A DNA stretch of 54,841 nt from Aureimonas phyllosphaerae (lineage in GTDB: Bacteria > Pseudomonadota > Alphaproteobacteria > Rhizobiales > Rhizobiaceae): assembly GCF_900113065.1 (NCBI RefSeq), contig NZ_FOOA01000022.1, forward strand, positions 1 through 54,841, written 5' to 3'. The notes under the pieces were generated by a model. The model searched no databases, was not told the DNA's origin, and saw only the letters and a list, made by a program, of their open reading frames with translations. Positions within the stretch are counted from its first letter, which is position 1. Every line of letters begins with the position of its first letter. The position numbers and the translations under genes were made by a program. This document shows, piece after piece, positions 43,364 through 52,778 of the stretch.

Positions 43364-44383
43364 ATGACACGGGCGGACGCGGCAACATCATCGTCGGCCG
43401 CTGGCCTCGGCCCTCACGGCGAGCGCGCCGCCGGACCGGAGCTTGCCGCGCTGACGCAGAGCGTGCGCGAGGAGGCGCGGTCGCACGCCTTTGAGCTGGC
43501 GCTTCTTCTGCACACACGAGCGTCCGACTGGTCGCGACGCCAGATCGCCGGTATCGAGGCCACTCTTGCGGAAGCCGGGGCGAAGATTTCAGACATCATC
43601 GACTGCGAATTCAGCCCGTCCGCTCAGGTCGCGGCGATCGACCGTTTGATCGCGGCGCGGCCGGATGCGGTAATCGCGATCCCGGTCGGCGGCACGGTGG
43701 TGACAGATGCGTTCCGCCGCTTGGCAACCTCGGGCGTCCGTCTGATCCTTCTGGACAACGTTCCCTCCGGACTTCTGCCGGAGAGCGATTACGCAAGTGC
43801 CGTTTCCTGCGACAACTTCCGGCTCGGCCAGATTGCAGCGGAGCTTCTGTCGCCGCATGTGCCTCCGGGAGGCCGTGTATGCGTTGCCGCCTACAGCGTC
43901 GACTTCTTCGCGACGGCTCAACGTGAGATCGGGTTCGACAAGTGGATGCGATGCGAACGCCCCGATATCCGCCTCGCACACTTGAAGTTCGAGACGCCGG
44001 CCCGGGCGGTCGAGGTGATCGCGACTTACCTCGAGAAGGAGCCGGAGCCGGATGGCGTCTTTATCGTCTGGGACGAGCCGGCGGTCGCAGCTCTGTCCGT
44101 TCTCTCCGCCTGCAAAAGGCCGCCAGCCATGACGACCGTCGATCTCGGCGCAGCCGCAGCTGCGGCCCTCGGTGAGGGACGGATTCTGTGCGGTGTTGCC
44201 GCGCAGAATCCATTCCGGCAGGGTGCCGTCGCGGCGGCGGCGGCTATTCTGGTTCTGACCGGACGCTCGGTTCCATCATGGATCGTCGTTCCGGCTTTGA
44301 CCGCGACCCCACGAAATGCGTCCGCGGTCTATCGAGAAGTCAGCGGAGCGGAGACCTTATTCACATCAAGTCCTGTTGCTTGA
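43364..44383 (+). CDS. cytosolic paralogue of a sugar-binding protein
   Basis: 339 residues of the periplasmic-binding-protein-like fold but with no signal peptide: it starts MTRADAATSSSAAGLGPHGE. The fold segments are ASDWSRRQIAGIEATLAEAG, IDRLIAARPDAVIAIPVGG, LILLDNVPSGLLPESDYASA and VFIVWDEPAVAALSVL. They line up with those of the ABC binding protein encoded at 39768-40889. No DNA-binding domain is present. It follows the ROK gene after 73 bp with GGGAGAGG in front of ATG. It may be a cytoplasmic ligand sensor or carrier, or a binding protein exported in an unusual way; neither is shown. Confidence 0.78.
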   Translation: MTRADAATSSSAAGLGPHGERAAGPELAALTQSVREEARSHAFELALLLHTRASDWSRRQIAGIEATLAEAGAKISDIIDCEFSPSAQVAAIDRLIAARPDAVIAIPVGGTVVTDAFRRLATSGVRLILLDNVPSGLLPESDYASAVSCDNFRLGQIAAELLSPHVPPGGRVCVAAYSVDFFATAQREIGFDKWMRCERPDIRLAHLKFETPARAVEVIATYLEKEPEPDGVFIVWDEPAVAALSVLSACKRPPAMTTVDLGAAAAAALGEGRILCGVAAQNPFRQGAVAAAAAILVLTGRSVPSWIVVPALTATPRNASAVYREVSGAETLFTSSPVA

Positions 44384-44539
44384 CCCGCACCTTTGCTACG
44401 GCCGCCACATGGTAAACATGCCGTTCGTGGAACAAGCGCGCACGTCGCAACGGCGTATTCCAAGTTGGTATGCGTGTTGGAAAATGCGCCAATTCATGCT
44501 TTGCCGACCAAGTAACGATAGGATGGGGATCTGGGAATT

Positions 44540-44605
44540 CGGGCCGAAAGCTGACGGGCGCCTTCCGAGAGGGCCGAGCCGAAAAGCGGCCATTTTCCTT
44601 CGCGC
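44540..44605. repeat. dispersed intergenic repeat, copy H
   Basis: Holds CGGGCCGAAAGCTGACGGGC and CCGAAAAGCGGCCATTTTCC, close to the family core. It separates the sugar module from the nuclease cassette; nothing else is seen in the 418-bp gap 44384-44801. Confidence 0.5.
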
Positions 44606-44801
44606 GATGCGGTCACTTACATTGACGAGTTAATCTGATCAGGTTGGTTTCCCATTATCGCTGAAGCTGCCGACAAAAAGTAGCTATAGGCGGGAATGTC
44701 TATGCTTTGGGTCAGCGTTGGCTTGTGCCCCATCGCATGGTCGGTAAATTTCAGATCGATAACAGTGCCGCTTCAGCTGAACCGTATGGCAAGGGGGATG
44801 A

Positions 44802-45206
44802 ATGGACGAAGAGGATTTCCGCGCACTGATCGAACTGGTCGCCGAAGAGCTCACGCTTTCGGGCGCAGCCGACCTCGCCGATGAGCGACATTATACCGTC
44901 ACTGACCTCGAGACCGGCGAAACAAAGCTCTCCGATCCGCCGAAGCGTCTGGTTGAGATGCTGAGCGCCTTTGAGCGCTATATCGCGATCCAGGATCGCA
45001 CCGTCGCCGAGGCGTCGCTCGCCAGAATCCTGGGTGCGGTCCGCAATGAGGGTCCGACCCGTGTGGTAGTCGAACTCGCCGACGATCGCGGTCCCCGCGA
45101 AATCAATCTGGCCGAAGCGCCTGACCTCGCCGAGGTGCGCCACGACATCAACCACATCATTAACCGCCTGATGGAAGACGGCTTCGGCTACGGGGATGAC
45201 ACCTAA
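44802..45206 (+). CDS. hypothetical protein paired with a PD-(D/E)XK nuclease-like protein
   Basis: An acidic 134-residue protein that I do not recognise. It starts MDEEDFRALIELVAEELTLS and is predicted mostly helical, with a long helical stretch RLVEMLSAFERYIAIQDRTV and a C-terminal HDINHIINRLMEDGFGYGDD. No catalytic motif is visible. Its TAA overlaps the next ATG as TAATG, so the two are translated together. Small acidic partner plus nuclease suggests an antitoxin, immunity or specificity factor (inference from the pairing alone). Confidence 0.7.
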   Translation: MDEEDFRALIELVAEELTLSGAADLADERHYTVTDLETGETKLSDPPKRLVEMLSAFERYIAIQDRTVAEASLARILGAVRNEGPTRVVVELADDRGPREINLAEAPDLAEVRHDINHIINRLMEDGFGYGDDT

Positions 45207-45898
45207 TGGATATGAAAGCGAGGGCGCGCGCGACCAAGAAAATCCAGCGCGTTTTCAACGCCTACCGCGCAAAGCAACCCGGCGACCGGAAGTTGTTGGC
45301 CGCGTTGAAGGAAGGCAAACTCTATGAGCTATTTGTTCTGTCGAAAGTGGTGACAGATCTTACCAGCCGAGGCTTCAGCCTCACATTCGTTCCCTCAACG
45401 GCCGCACCAGGTACGCTGAAGTTCAAGGCGTCGCCCGGCATGATCAAGACGAGTGACGCGCATTTCGAACTAAGGTCGCCGTATTTGAGCGGCGCTGACT
45501 ATCGGCTGTTTCTCAACATTGAGTTTGACACGCTTGGACATCATCATACGACGTTCGGTTGGGACAATAGCCGCCGTCACGAGCTCGACATCGTTGTGAC
45601 GACCGCAAGCAAAGGCTATCCGGGGCATAACGAGATTGCGCTTGGCGTCGAGTGCAAGGCCGTTGCGAAGTTCACTAAAGATTTGCTGAAAGAAGTGCTA
45701 GGGGTGCGCCGCGAGATGGCGTTGTTCACTGGGCAACAACAGCCCTCTGCACTGACTATGATAGGCGCTCGATTACCGAAGGGCGTCGCTGCCGATCCGC
45801 CATCGGAGTTCATTGTAGCCTATATCGACCCCAAAGGCTCCAGCTATCGACTGAGCCCAGAGGTGTTCGGAATCGAGTTCGAACATTGGGAGCCCTGA
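45206..45898 (+). CDS. probable PD-(D/E)XK nuclease-fold protein
   Basis: A 230-residue basic protein. The segment RRHELDIVVTTAS, about 15 residues, then IALGVECKAVAKFTKDLLKE gives the D-Xn-(E)xK pattern (ELD ... ECK) of restriction-endonuclease-like folds, placed after helical and beta parts as expected. A helical N-terminus KLYELFVLSKVVTDLTSRGF is typical of restriction-like domains seen in defence proteins. It is cotranscribed with the acidic 134-residue protein. Its codon use is less GC-rich than flanking catabolic genes, a sign of transfer. It faces the primase-RT-nitrilase locus tail to tail. Nuclease activity is inferred from the motif only. Confidence 0.65.
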   Translation: MDMKARARATKKIQRVFNAYRAKQPGDRKLLAALKEGKLYELFVLSKVVTDLTSRGFSLTFVPSTAAPGTLKFKASPGMIKTSDAHFELRSPYLSGADYRLFLNIEFDTLGHHHTTFGWDNSRRHELDIVVTTASKGYPGHNEIALGVECKAVAKFTKDLLKEVLGVRREMALFTGQQQPSALTMIGARLPKGVAADPPSEFIVAYIDPKGSSYRLSPEVFGIEFEHWEP

Positions 45899-45984
45899 GC
45901 GCTGATTTAATCCACTTCGCTCGCGATGATTGAGAGAGCTTCGAGTATACTACGAACCCAACGTTCCTCTGCTCACCCCACTCG

Positions 45985-46062
45985 TCCCGGCCGAAAGGAG
46001 ACCGACCGTTTCCGCGCAAACAAGGCAGGTAGCTGCCGTTCAACAAGCGCTTCCGCGGCCGC
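45985..46062. repeat. dispersed intergenic repeat, copy I
   Basis: Contains GTCCCGGCCGAAAGGAGACC and GGTAGCTGCCGTTCAACAAG, diverged from the core. Together with copy J at 54.3 kb it brackets the primase-RT-nitrilase locus. The remaining gap to 46292 shows no gene. Confidence 0.4.
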
Positions 46063-46292
46063 GTCGGCGCCAAAGCCATAGCGGGTGGCAGACCAAACCC
46101 TGTTCGATCGGACGTCGCAGAAACCGACCTCGGTGCCCAACCCCTCTACCTTGCCTAGTACAGCCACAGCTGCGATTCCGCCCCCAATATGCATCGCCGC
46201 CGCATCGCCGCCTTCCAGCGCTGCTCCAAGCCGACTAGAATTACCCACAGACCTAGTTCACCCGCCTGGAAAAATATTCTCTAAGCCTAGCT

Positions 46293-48767
46293 TTATTCAC
46301 CGTCGCGCGGCACCCAGCGCCAAGCTGCCCCCTTTAGCGCAGCAGGCAGTTCCGATGCAGTAATACTCTTCTTCCTGACTTCCTGAAGAGCAACGAGTTG
46401 GCGGTGGAACAACTCAATATCCAAATCCACGACGAGCCAGTCGACCAGCGCCGGACAGGGGAGTGTCTCTGGCAGTAACCTCAGGTTCTTTGCCATCGCG
46501 GCGGCACGCCGTCCCATCGCGGGCGATCGATCGAACGCCGCTGTCAGCGATAGTGCTGCGGCGACGGCGGCATCGGCTTGCTTGGCGGTCATGTTCAATG
46601 AGCTTCCTGCTCCGGCGACCACTTTTTCCATAGCTGCGAAAAATGCGTCCAGACTAACCCGCTCTCCTATTGCGGCCTTGTGGAGCGCAATTTTATAGAG
46701 CTTCGGATCGTGCAGAAGCTCGGCGTTGTCGGCTGCCACCCAGGGGACTTGGCGCTTATGGCACCAAGTCTTGTCCCAACGCCCTTCGACCTCCTTGCAG
46801 TCCATGTCCTCCAGGATCGGAACGTGTGCCACGAGTCGCATCGGCGCGCCCAGGGTCTGAGACCGCGGCTTATCGTCGACTGTTTTCTCAAGGCGGATAT
46901 CAGCGATGATTAGCGCGTTTCCCGTTGGCGCCAGCGCGCCGCGGTCCGCTCCATTCGACAGGAAGCCCGGAGTTACCCCGTGGTAGGGGTTCGGTGCCAC
47001 GACGCCGTCACCGCGCGTTTCCCAGCCGCCAGCACCGATAAAGCAGCTGCCGCCGAATCCTGGTGCCGACCAGTTGCAGAAAGCGGTCACGATACCCGAG
47101 GCCAAATAGGCACTCTGCGCGAAATAGTGGTAGTCTGCGTCGCGGCTGGTTGCACAGGTCACGAACAGCAGGCTTCGGCGCGGCTTGTGTCCTTCTGCCC
47201 CACTGAATACGTGGGCTGCGTTCTTCGCATCGTCGACCAAGACGTCGAGCCAGTCCTTCTCAAGCGCGGCAACCTTGTACTTGGCCGCGCTGGTCGCGAG
47301 GTGGTCGGCCACATTGCGCCAGTTCAGCGGCCCGTTGAAGACGAACAGTTCGCTGCAGACCAATTCGTTGATGAAGGACTCGACGCGGGTGAGCGAGCGG
47401 CTGGCTACCATCAAGGGTGCAAGCGCTCCGGCGCTGGGCTTGAACTCCTCGAACATCCCAATAGACGGATACTTCTTGGGCCTGTGGCGCACCTTTTCCG
47501 GAAGCTTTTGCTGGAAGATCGGCCCTTCGTCCTTGACCTCACCGGTTGAAAGCACCGTCAGGAGATTGCCCGGTTGGGTCTCGGAGAAGACAACGCTGAG
47601 GTGGGCCTCCATGGGGCTTATTTGGGGACTCTGATCCAGTCCAACTGGCGCGTATACGCCATCACGCACAACTAGGCCAAAGCCGTTCTGTTGGCGGAAT
47701 GTCCCGGCCCAGATGGAGATCTTGTAGCTGCGCTCACGGCAATGAGTAGCCATCCAGGTGATGGTCTCAGGCCAGGCCGAGTACTCCGGCATGACGAGCG
47801 CCTCGACGCCGAAGGTGTTGCACGTCTCCAGTACGGCCGCCAGCACTTGGCGGCGGCGGTGCTCGGCGAAGCTGAGCTTCCAATCGACGACACCCGCTTC
47901 GATTCTTGGATGCTTCCCCGTCTTTCCGTTGATTCCGTAGTTGGGAAATTTCTCAGGGTCGTAGCTGAGCAGGAAATCGTACTGCAGGATCGCTACTCGG
48001 CCATATCCAGTCCTGGCAAGACCTGCTTCGGCGCCGCGCGCGCGCCAAGCCCGGTCGCGACGAATCCGCCAGGCCGCCTGGCCGTCGGTAGCACCAGTTG
48101 CGGCCTTTCCAGCAAAAGGCGCTGAGCCCGCACCATCAGGCGCGGTCATTGGATGAGGCCCACTTCCGGCGTCTTGTTCAGACGGCTGAGACGGCAGCTT
48201 GTGCGCCGCCTCGAATGCTCCCGCCACCTTCGGAACTTCCATGGGCAGCGGATCGAGTCCGCCTACGGGCGCCGCGCTGTTCAAATCAGCGAGTTCGATG
48301 TCATTATTGGTCGACGCAACCGGTTTCGGCTCCGACCGCTCTTCCCGCTCTGGCCTCTGGATGGCGGAATTCGTTGCCTGTGACACCACGCCTTCGCTCT
48401 CGACCGCGGCGTCCTCCAGCCCGGTGATCTTTCCCAGGCTTTCGGAAATCAACTGCACGACTAGGATGCTGTCGCTGCTTTCCAGCATCGAGCAGGGGTG
48501 GACAAGACGATCGCCTTCCGGGATCGTTTCCACACGGTCGATGCGCTCACCGGCGGTTGAGATCAGGTTGCAACGCCACCATGGCAGGCGATAGCGGCGA
48601 CCAACCGCAGTAACGAACTCCACATGTTGATCGGAAAGGACCAGACTGCTAAGCGGCGTCGGGTTCTCGGCCAGCACTACACCAGCGGCCTTTTGGACCG
48701 CCTGCAGGGCTCCGCGGGCCAGCCCAATGGCCTCTCGAAGGCCAACCAGATCGAGCGCGCTGGCCAC
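46293..48767 (-). CDS. nitrilase-like (carbon-nitrogen hydrolase fold) protein of the RT locus
   Basis: 824 residues if started at GTG 48767. Residues about 260-640 look like a C-N hydrolase domain: GRVAILQYDFLLSYD, EALVMPEYSAWPETITWMA (candidate E328), RPKKYPSIGMFEEFKP (candidate K431 or K432), LLFVTCATSRDADYHYFAQS (candidate C538) and FCNWSAPGFGGSCFIGAGG. The spacing between K and C is larger than in plain nitrilases, so an insertion is likely. The N-terminal 250 residues are unassigned and end in a low-complexity linker. It follows the RT frame with only TAG-GAG between, in the same frame, and its GTG has AGGAGG touching it, a poor start signal. Nitrilase domains fused or linked to RT are known from DRT1-type defence systems. 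The final stop is TAA. Confidence 0.7.
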   Translation of the reverse strand: MASALDLVGLREAIGLARGALQAVQKAAGVVLAENPTPLSSLVLSDQHVEFVTAVGRRYRLPWWRCNLISTAGERIDRVETIPEGDRLVHPCSMLESSDSILVVQLISESLGKITGLEDAAVESEGVVSQATNSAIQRPEREERSEPKPVASTNNDIELADLNSAAPVGGLDPLPMEVPKVAGAFEAAHKLPSQPSEQDAGSGPHPMTAPDGAGSAPFAGKAATGATDGQAAWRIRRDRAWRARGAEAGLARTGYGRVAILQYDFLLSYDPEKFPNYGINGKTGKHPRIEAGVVDWKLSFAEHRRRQVLAAVLETCNTFGVEALVMPEYSAWPETITWMATHCRERSYKISIWAGTFRQQNGFGLVVRDGVYAPVGLDQSPQISPMEAHLSVVFSETQPGNLLTVLSTGEVKDEGPIFQQKLPEKVRHRPKKYPSIGMFEEFKPSAGALAPLMVASRSLTRVESFINELVCSELFVFNGPLNWRNVADHLATSAAKYKVAALEKDWLDVLVDDAKNAAHVFSGAEGHKPRRSLLFVTCATSRDADYHYFAQSAYLASGIVTAFCNWSAPGFGGSCFIGAGGWETRGDGVVAPNPYHGVTPGFLSNGADRGALAPTGNALIIADIRLEKTVDDKPRSQTLGAPMRLVAHVPILEDMDCKEVEGRWDKTWCHKRQVPWVAADNAELLHDPKLYKIALHKAAIGERVSLDAFFAAMEKVVAGAGSSLNMTAKQADAAVAAALSLTAAFDRSPAMGRRAAAMAKNLRLLPETLPCPALVDWLVVDLDIELFHRQLVALQEVRKKSITASELPAALKGAAWRWVPRDGE

Positions 48768-48770
48768 CTC

Positions 48771-48773
48771 CTA
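48771..48773 (-). other. in-frame TAG between RT and nitrilase (codon 1766)
   Basis: The RT frame ends ...CGT TGG CCA TAG and the same frame goes on GAG GTG GCC into the nitrilase-like protein. Only one codon lies between the stop and the first possible start, so both coupling and readthrough are possible. Confidence 0.7.
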
Positions 48774-51700
48774 TGGCCAACGATCGGGATCGTCATCCTG
48801 CCGCGACGAGACCACCCCGAGCAACTCGGTCGCGAGTGCACGCAACGGCGTCGCCAGCGCTGGATCCGGTAGTGACAGAAGCCTCGGCCTGAGGGGGGAG
48901 TCGGTCTCCGCTGGCAACGGCCCCATCTCGAACGGGATGATCCCGGCCATCACGCTTATGATCGTGAGCCAGCCCGCCGTCGAGATTCGCTCAAGGCTCG
49001 CTCGCCCAGGTAAGGCTCGCTGGCCGAGCGCTTCCACCATAGTGGCGAAGAGATCCTTGCCCTGCCATTCGGCGTCGTATCCCCAAGATCTCGTCTCGCC
49101 CCCGGGCAAGGCCGCAGGCCTGCTCTCACCCTGGCCAAAACGCGGCTCGCACAAGAGGAGCTCGCCGAAGGCGCCGAGTGCCGCGACATCAAGACGAACC
49201 TGAGCCAGGCGCTCCAGGTCAGCCGGCGCGAACCGCGCAAGGGTGGCCAGCACCAAGTCCTTTACCTCGAGTCGGAATGCCGCCAACTCGAAGCCCAGGG
49301 CGGTCGCGCTCAGGACGACCCTGCAACGGGCGTCTGTGGTCTGGTCCGACCAGGTGGAAATGGCGTCTGCAGTCCGGACGAGCGCTCGACCAGGACGCGG
49401 CAGGCCAGATCGCACTGGCGCATGCGCGAAGAGCCCCGCGTCGTCGGCTGCGCGCAAAGATCTGCCACCAACCATCTCGAGAAAACGAGCCCACCCGCCG
49501 GGCGTATCCACAGCGAGGCCTAAGTCCATCCTGGCGCGCATGGCTCGCCCCGACAGCAGAAACTCCAAGACGAGCGGACCGACGCTGTCGTCTTCACCGA
49601 TCGCTTCCCGAAGGACGTTGACGATGCGATCAAGGCTCATCGGAACGCTACGCGTGGCAAGCGCAGCTGAGACCTGAGCGGGATTGATCCAGCGCCCCCT
49701 TAGCCGCGAAAACGCTATGCGACGAAGCCGCGCCTGCAGCAGCCGCCGATCGCGCTTCAAGCCCGCCTGATGGTCCTCGATGGCACCATCGCTGGGGATC
49801 GCAAAGAGATCGGCCACCGATTGACCGATCCGCCAGATCTCTGCGCCAGCGTGCGGCGATCGCTGGACGGCTAGACCATCACCGCGCTGCTCGAAAATCA
49901 GCTGTTCGGCCTGCTCGCGCCGGACGCGCCAAGCGAGCGCGAAGTAGGGGCTAGCTCCCTCAACTGCATCGGCCGACTCGGCGTCGTCCAATCTTTTGTG
50001 CGGACCGATCAGCGCGAAAACATGGACCAGCGTCGTCTCCGGGCCCAGGTTCACTCCGTAGCGGGTCACAAGGCCGACGAAGACGTCGGCGATCACCGCA
50101 AGATCGTCATCGACACGCCGCCGACCCGTGCGTGGATCCATCAGCAGGTCGCGATCACCAAGATCGGCGCTCCAGCGCTGGAGATTGGCGACGGCGTCGC
50201 CCTGACGCCATTCGAGGTCCGCCGGCAAGATTGCCAGGGCGTCCGAAACAGGCTTTACGAGGACGGCGTGGACCTGGCGGCTCCCCTCGGCGTCCGAGTA
50301 GCAAAACACGCCCGGCTGGTCGGCGATCGGCGGCAAGGGCAGGATCACCGCTCCGGGAACGATGGTTCCGATCAATCCAGGACGGAGAGCCAAGGCTTCA
50401 CTCTGCTGTGGTCCCGCAGATAAGGCCAAGAAAGCCGACAGGGTGCGCATACGCCAGTCGGGCGGCGGGATCTCAGTTCCCCCAGCCAGCGCCCTGAATG
50501 CGGTCGCTATTGGATTGAGGCCCGCACTGCCGGCCGTAGCCGGCAGGAGTGTCAGGACCTTATCGGCGGACCAAGCCATCGCCTCGGACCGAGCCAAGGG
50601 CGTCAAGATCTCCCCCCCAGTAGGCGCTGGGCCGCCGGCGACTTGCGCTTCAGCCGCAATCGCATGGAGCAGTCGGGTGACCGCACCGCTGTGCTTTTCG
50701 TACAGCAAATCAGGCGCGAAGGTGCGCATCCATCCGATAGCCACAAGGGCCGAGCCGTTGTCCGTCGGTGCCTCCATCAAAGGACGCCGAGCGATTGCAA
50801 AGCCAGACTCGGGCCGCAAGCGGATCGCCCTTGCCGCACGCTCCTCCAATATCGCGCGCTGCAAAATCAGCTGCGCGCCGAGGTGATCGCGCACCAACTG
50901 CTGCGACCCAGGCGTAATCAGGCGCTGGAACAGGTGACCAAGAAGGCCTTCATTGAGGATCCAGCAAAGCAGCTTAACTTTTGCGCGGTCGATCGCGGTC
51001 TGCACCGGACGCGAAAACGTCGGGTTGCTCTCCGGACTTCCAAGGATGAGTCGCTCCAGCCCGGTGAGGAGGGCGAAATAGTCTCGAGCCGCGACCAACG
51101 CCTCGGCAAGCGCCACCTCGCTCGGGCGCACCCGGAGCTTCGGCGGCGTTTTCTCGTGCAGGGGCCGCAGGAGGAGGCCAAAAAACTCGATAAAGCGCGC
51201 ACAGGTCGATGCCTCGCCGTCTGCCGTGGCACCCAAGGCCGCCCTCAAGATGATGCGACGGAGGATGTGGCCACGGTCGGTCGCACGCAGATCGTCGGCC
51301 TGCGCCACTTTGGTCAGCATCAGCTCGAACTCTTCCCAAGGCGTCTGCTCGGGGTCGTCCAGCGCGCTCCAGTGCAAGACGCTGAGGGCGGTGCGTCGGT
51401 CCAGAGTCGGAATATCGGCCCAGCTGCTGCGAACGTCCGGCGCCGGGCTAGGTTGATCATCCGCTTCGCCATAGGCGAAAAAGCCTGCCCCACGACGTTC
51501 GACGACCCAATTGCGCGCGTCTTCCGCGCTCATCGGGGCGAGGTGCTCGGATTTTTCGTTCAGCTCCAGGCCAAGGCCTTCCAGCTTGCTTTCGATCGCC
51601 GACCGTAGATTTCGAAGATCATCGGGTGACCGCGCGGCAATGACGATGTCGTCTACGTAGCGGGCGTAGAGGCCCCCAAAGGCATGACGGCCATCTTCCG

Positions 51701-52640
51701 CCAAGGCGTCACCGTCCAAGGCCCTCACCCTCGCTTCCAACTCAGCGTCGAGCTCGAAGAGAACAATGTTGGCTAAGTAGGAACTTAGGGCTGGTCCTTG
51801 CGGCAGGCCTTTGACGCCGCTTCCGCTGTTCTTGGACTCGCCGTCGGCGGGCGCGGCGAAACTGTAGCCATGCTCGATCGAGCCGAAGCTATGATCGAGG
51901 ATCCAGCGCATGAGGCTGTCGCGCCGAACGCCGCTATCCAGGTCCGCGCCAAAAAGCGGCGTGATGTCAAACAGCACCATCGCGTCGGCGGTGGGCAAGG
52001 CTTGGTCGAGCGCCCGCTCTACCGCGTATCTGGGCACGTGATCGTAGAACGACTTGATGTCTAAGCGCGCGATATAGATCAGGTCGGACCGCATTCGCTC
52101 GATGCGACGGCCGATGTGCAAAATAAAGCTGTTCCAGCAGTCTAGGAACGGCCGAAACATGTCGCGGCGACGGTTTCGATCAGGTCGCTCCTCGAGCGCG
52201 CGCATATCGATCTGGTAGGCAAAACTTACCGCGCTTTGGGGCCGCTGCGCACCGGTGACGACGAGCGCGAGCCGGTCGGACCAATAGCGTACCGCCGGAA
52301 TGCGCTCGGCGATCTCCCGTTGTTCGCCGCGCACGCGCAGTAGCTCAGTTAGCACGTATTGCTGCTGGATAGCGTCTTCGGGACACGGTCCACATTTTAG
52401 ACGCGGCGCCCCGGAGTCCTTGGCCTCGTTGTGGGCGAGATAGGGCCTTTGCGGCCCTTGTGGCCGCGCCAGGGATTGCTCGATCCAAGGCAAGAAGATC
52501 GATGCACCTTCCTCGATGCGGTCCCAGCTGGCGACGTCGACGGGATACTCCCGACTATCGTTCGACTCTCGGGCCAAGATCATCGCGTGCAACAGCGCCG
52601 CGTCCGCCGATCGTTCCTCGGCACCGAAAGGCTCCGGCAA
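48771..52640 (-). CDS. reverse transcriptase, large, defence-type
   Basis: 1289 residues counted from TTG 52640. The RT core lies in the first 400: motif A ARLDIKSFYDHVPRYAVERA (D194), motif B VKGLPQGPALSSYLANIVLF (G278-G282) and the catalytic YARYVDDIVIAARS (D330, D331), followed by LGLELNEKSEHL. The remaining 900 residues are largely helical and I cannot assign them. There is no maturase, Cas1 or integrase domain, and no retron or DGR repeat was noticed, so it fits the UG/Abi-type defence RTs. The frame is open and coding-like for another 45 codons upstream (PAIWQNLAPDETTLGTQSEG and on) to the TAG that ends the primase frame; no ATG, GTG or TTG lies there and TTG 52640 has no convincing ribosome site. 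It may therefore be made as part of a longer protein. Confidence 0.85.
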   Translation of the reverse strand: MPEPFGAEERSADAALLHAMILARESNDSREYPVDVASWDRIEEGASIFLPWIEQSLARPQGPQRPYLAHNEAKDSGAPRLKCGPCPEDAIQQQYVLTELLRVRGEQREIAERIPAVRYWSDRLALVVTGAQRPQSAVSFAYQIDMRALEERPDRNRRRDMFRPFLDCWNSFILHIGRRIERMRSDLIYIARLDIKSFYDHVPRYAVERALDQALPTADAMVLFDITPLFGADLDSGVRRDSLMRWILDHSFGSIEHGYSFAAPADGESKNSGSGVKGLPQGPALSSYLANIVLFELDAELEARVRALDGDALAEDGRHAFGGLYARYVDDIVIAARSPDDLRNLRSAIESKLEGLGLELNEKSEHLAPMSAEDARNWVVERRGAGFFAYGEADDQPSPAPDVRSSWADIPTLDRRTALSVLHWSALDDPEQTPWEEFELMLTKVAQADDLRATDRGHILRRIILRAALGATADGEASTCARFIEFFGLLLRPLHEKTPPKLRVRPSEVALAEALVAARDYFALLTGLERLILGSPESNPTFSRPVQTAIDRAKVKLLCWILNEGLLGHLFQRLITPGSQQLVRDHLGAQLILQRAILEERAARAIRLRPESGFAIARRPLMEAPTDNGSALVAIGWMRTFAPDLLYEKHSGAVTRLLHAIAAEAQVAGGPAPTGGEILTPLARSEAMAWSADKVLTLLPATAGSAGLNPIATAFRALAGGTEIPPPDWRMRTLSAFLALSAGPQQSEALALRPGLIGTIVPGAVILPLPPIADQPGVFCYSDAEGSRQVHAVLVKPVSDALAILPADLEWRQGDAVANLQRWSADLGDRDLLMDPRTGRRRVDDDLAVIADVFVGLVTRYGVNLGPETTLVHVFALIGPHKRLDDAESADAVEGASPYFALAWRVRREQAEQLIFEQRGDGLAVQRSPHAGAEIWRIGQSVADLFAIPSDGAIEDHQAGLKRDRRLLQARLRRIAFSRLRGRWINPAQVSAALATRSVPMSLDRIVNVLREAIGEDDSVGPLVLEFLLSGRAMRARMDLGLAVDTPGGWARFLEMVGGRSLRAADDAGLFAHAPVRSGLPRPGRALVRTADAISTWSDQTTDARCRVVLSATALGFELAAFRLEVKDLVLATLARFAPADLERLAQVRLDVAALGAFGELLLCEPRFGQGESRPAALPGGETRSWGYDAEWQGKDLFATMVEALGQRALPGRASLERISTAGWLTIISVMAGIIPFEMGPLPAETDSPLRPRLLSLPDPALATPLRALATELLGVVSSRQDDDPDRWP

Positions 52641-52775
52641 ACTTTGCTCTACGTCGTCGGCCGAGGCGCGCTCTAGCTTTTGAGAAAGGCGACCAAAGGC
52701 TCGACTGAGAAGGCCGCCCTCCGACTGCGTGCCTAGGGTGGTCTCATCGGGCGCAAGGTTTTGCCAGATCGCAGG

Positions 52776-52778
52776 CTA
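52776..52778 (-). other. in-frame TAG between primase and RT (codon 431)
   Basis: The context is AAA CTT GAC TAG CCT GCG ATC. The same frame continues for 45 codons without ATG, GTG or TTG before the first listed RT start (TTG 52640). Confidence 0.75.

Noticed and set aside
48771-52640. Retron, group II intron or diversity-generating RT
   Set aside because: No maturase or endonuclease domain, no msr/msd-like RNA region, and no template/variable repeat pair was recognised; the long unknown C-terminus and nitrilase partner fit defence RTs better.
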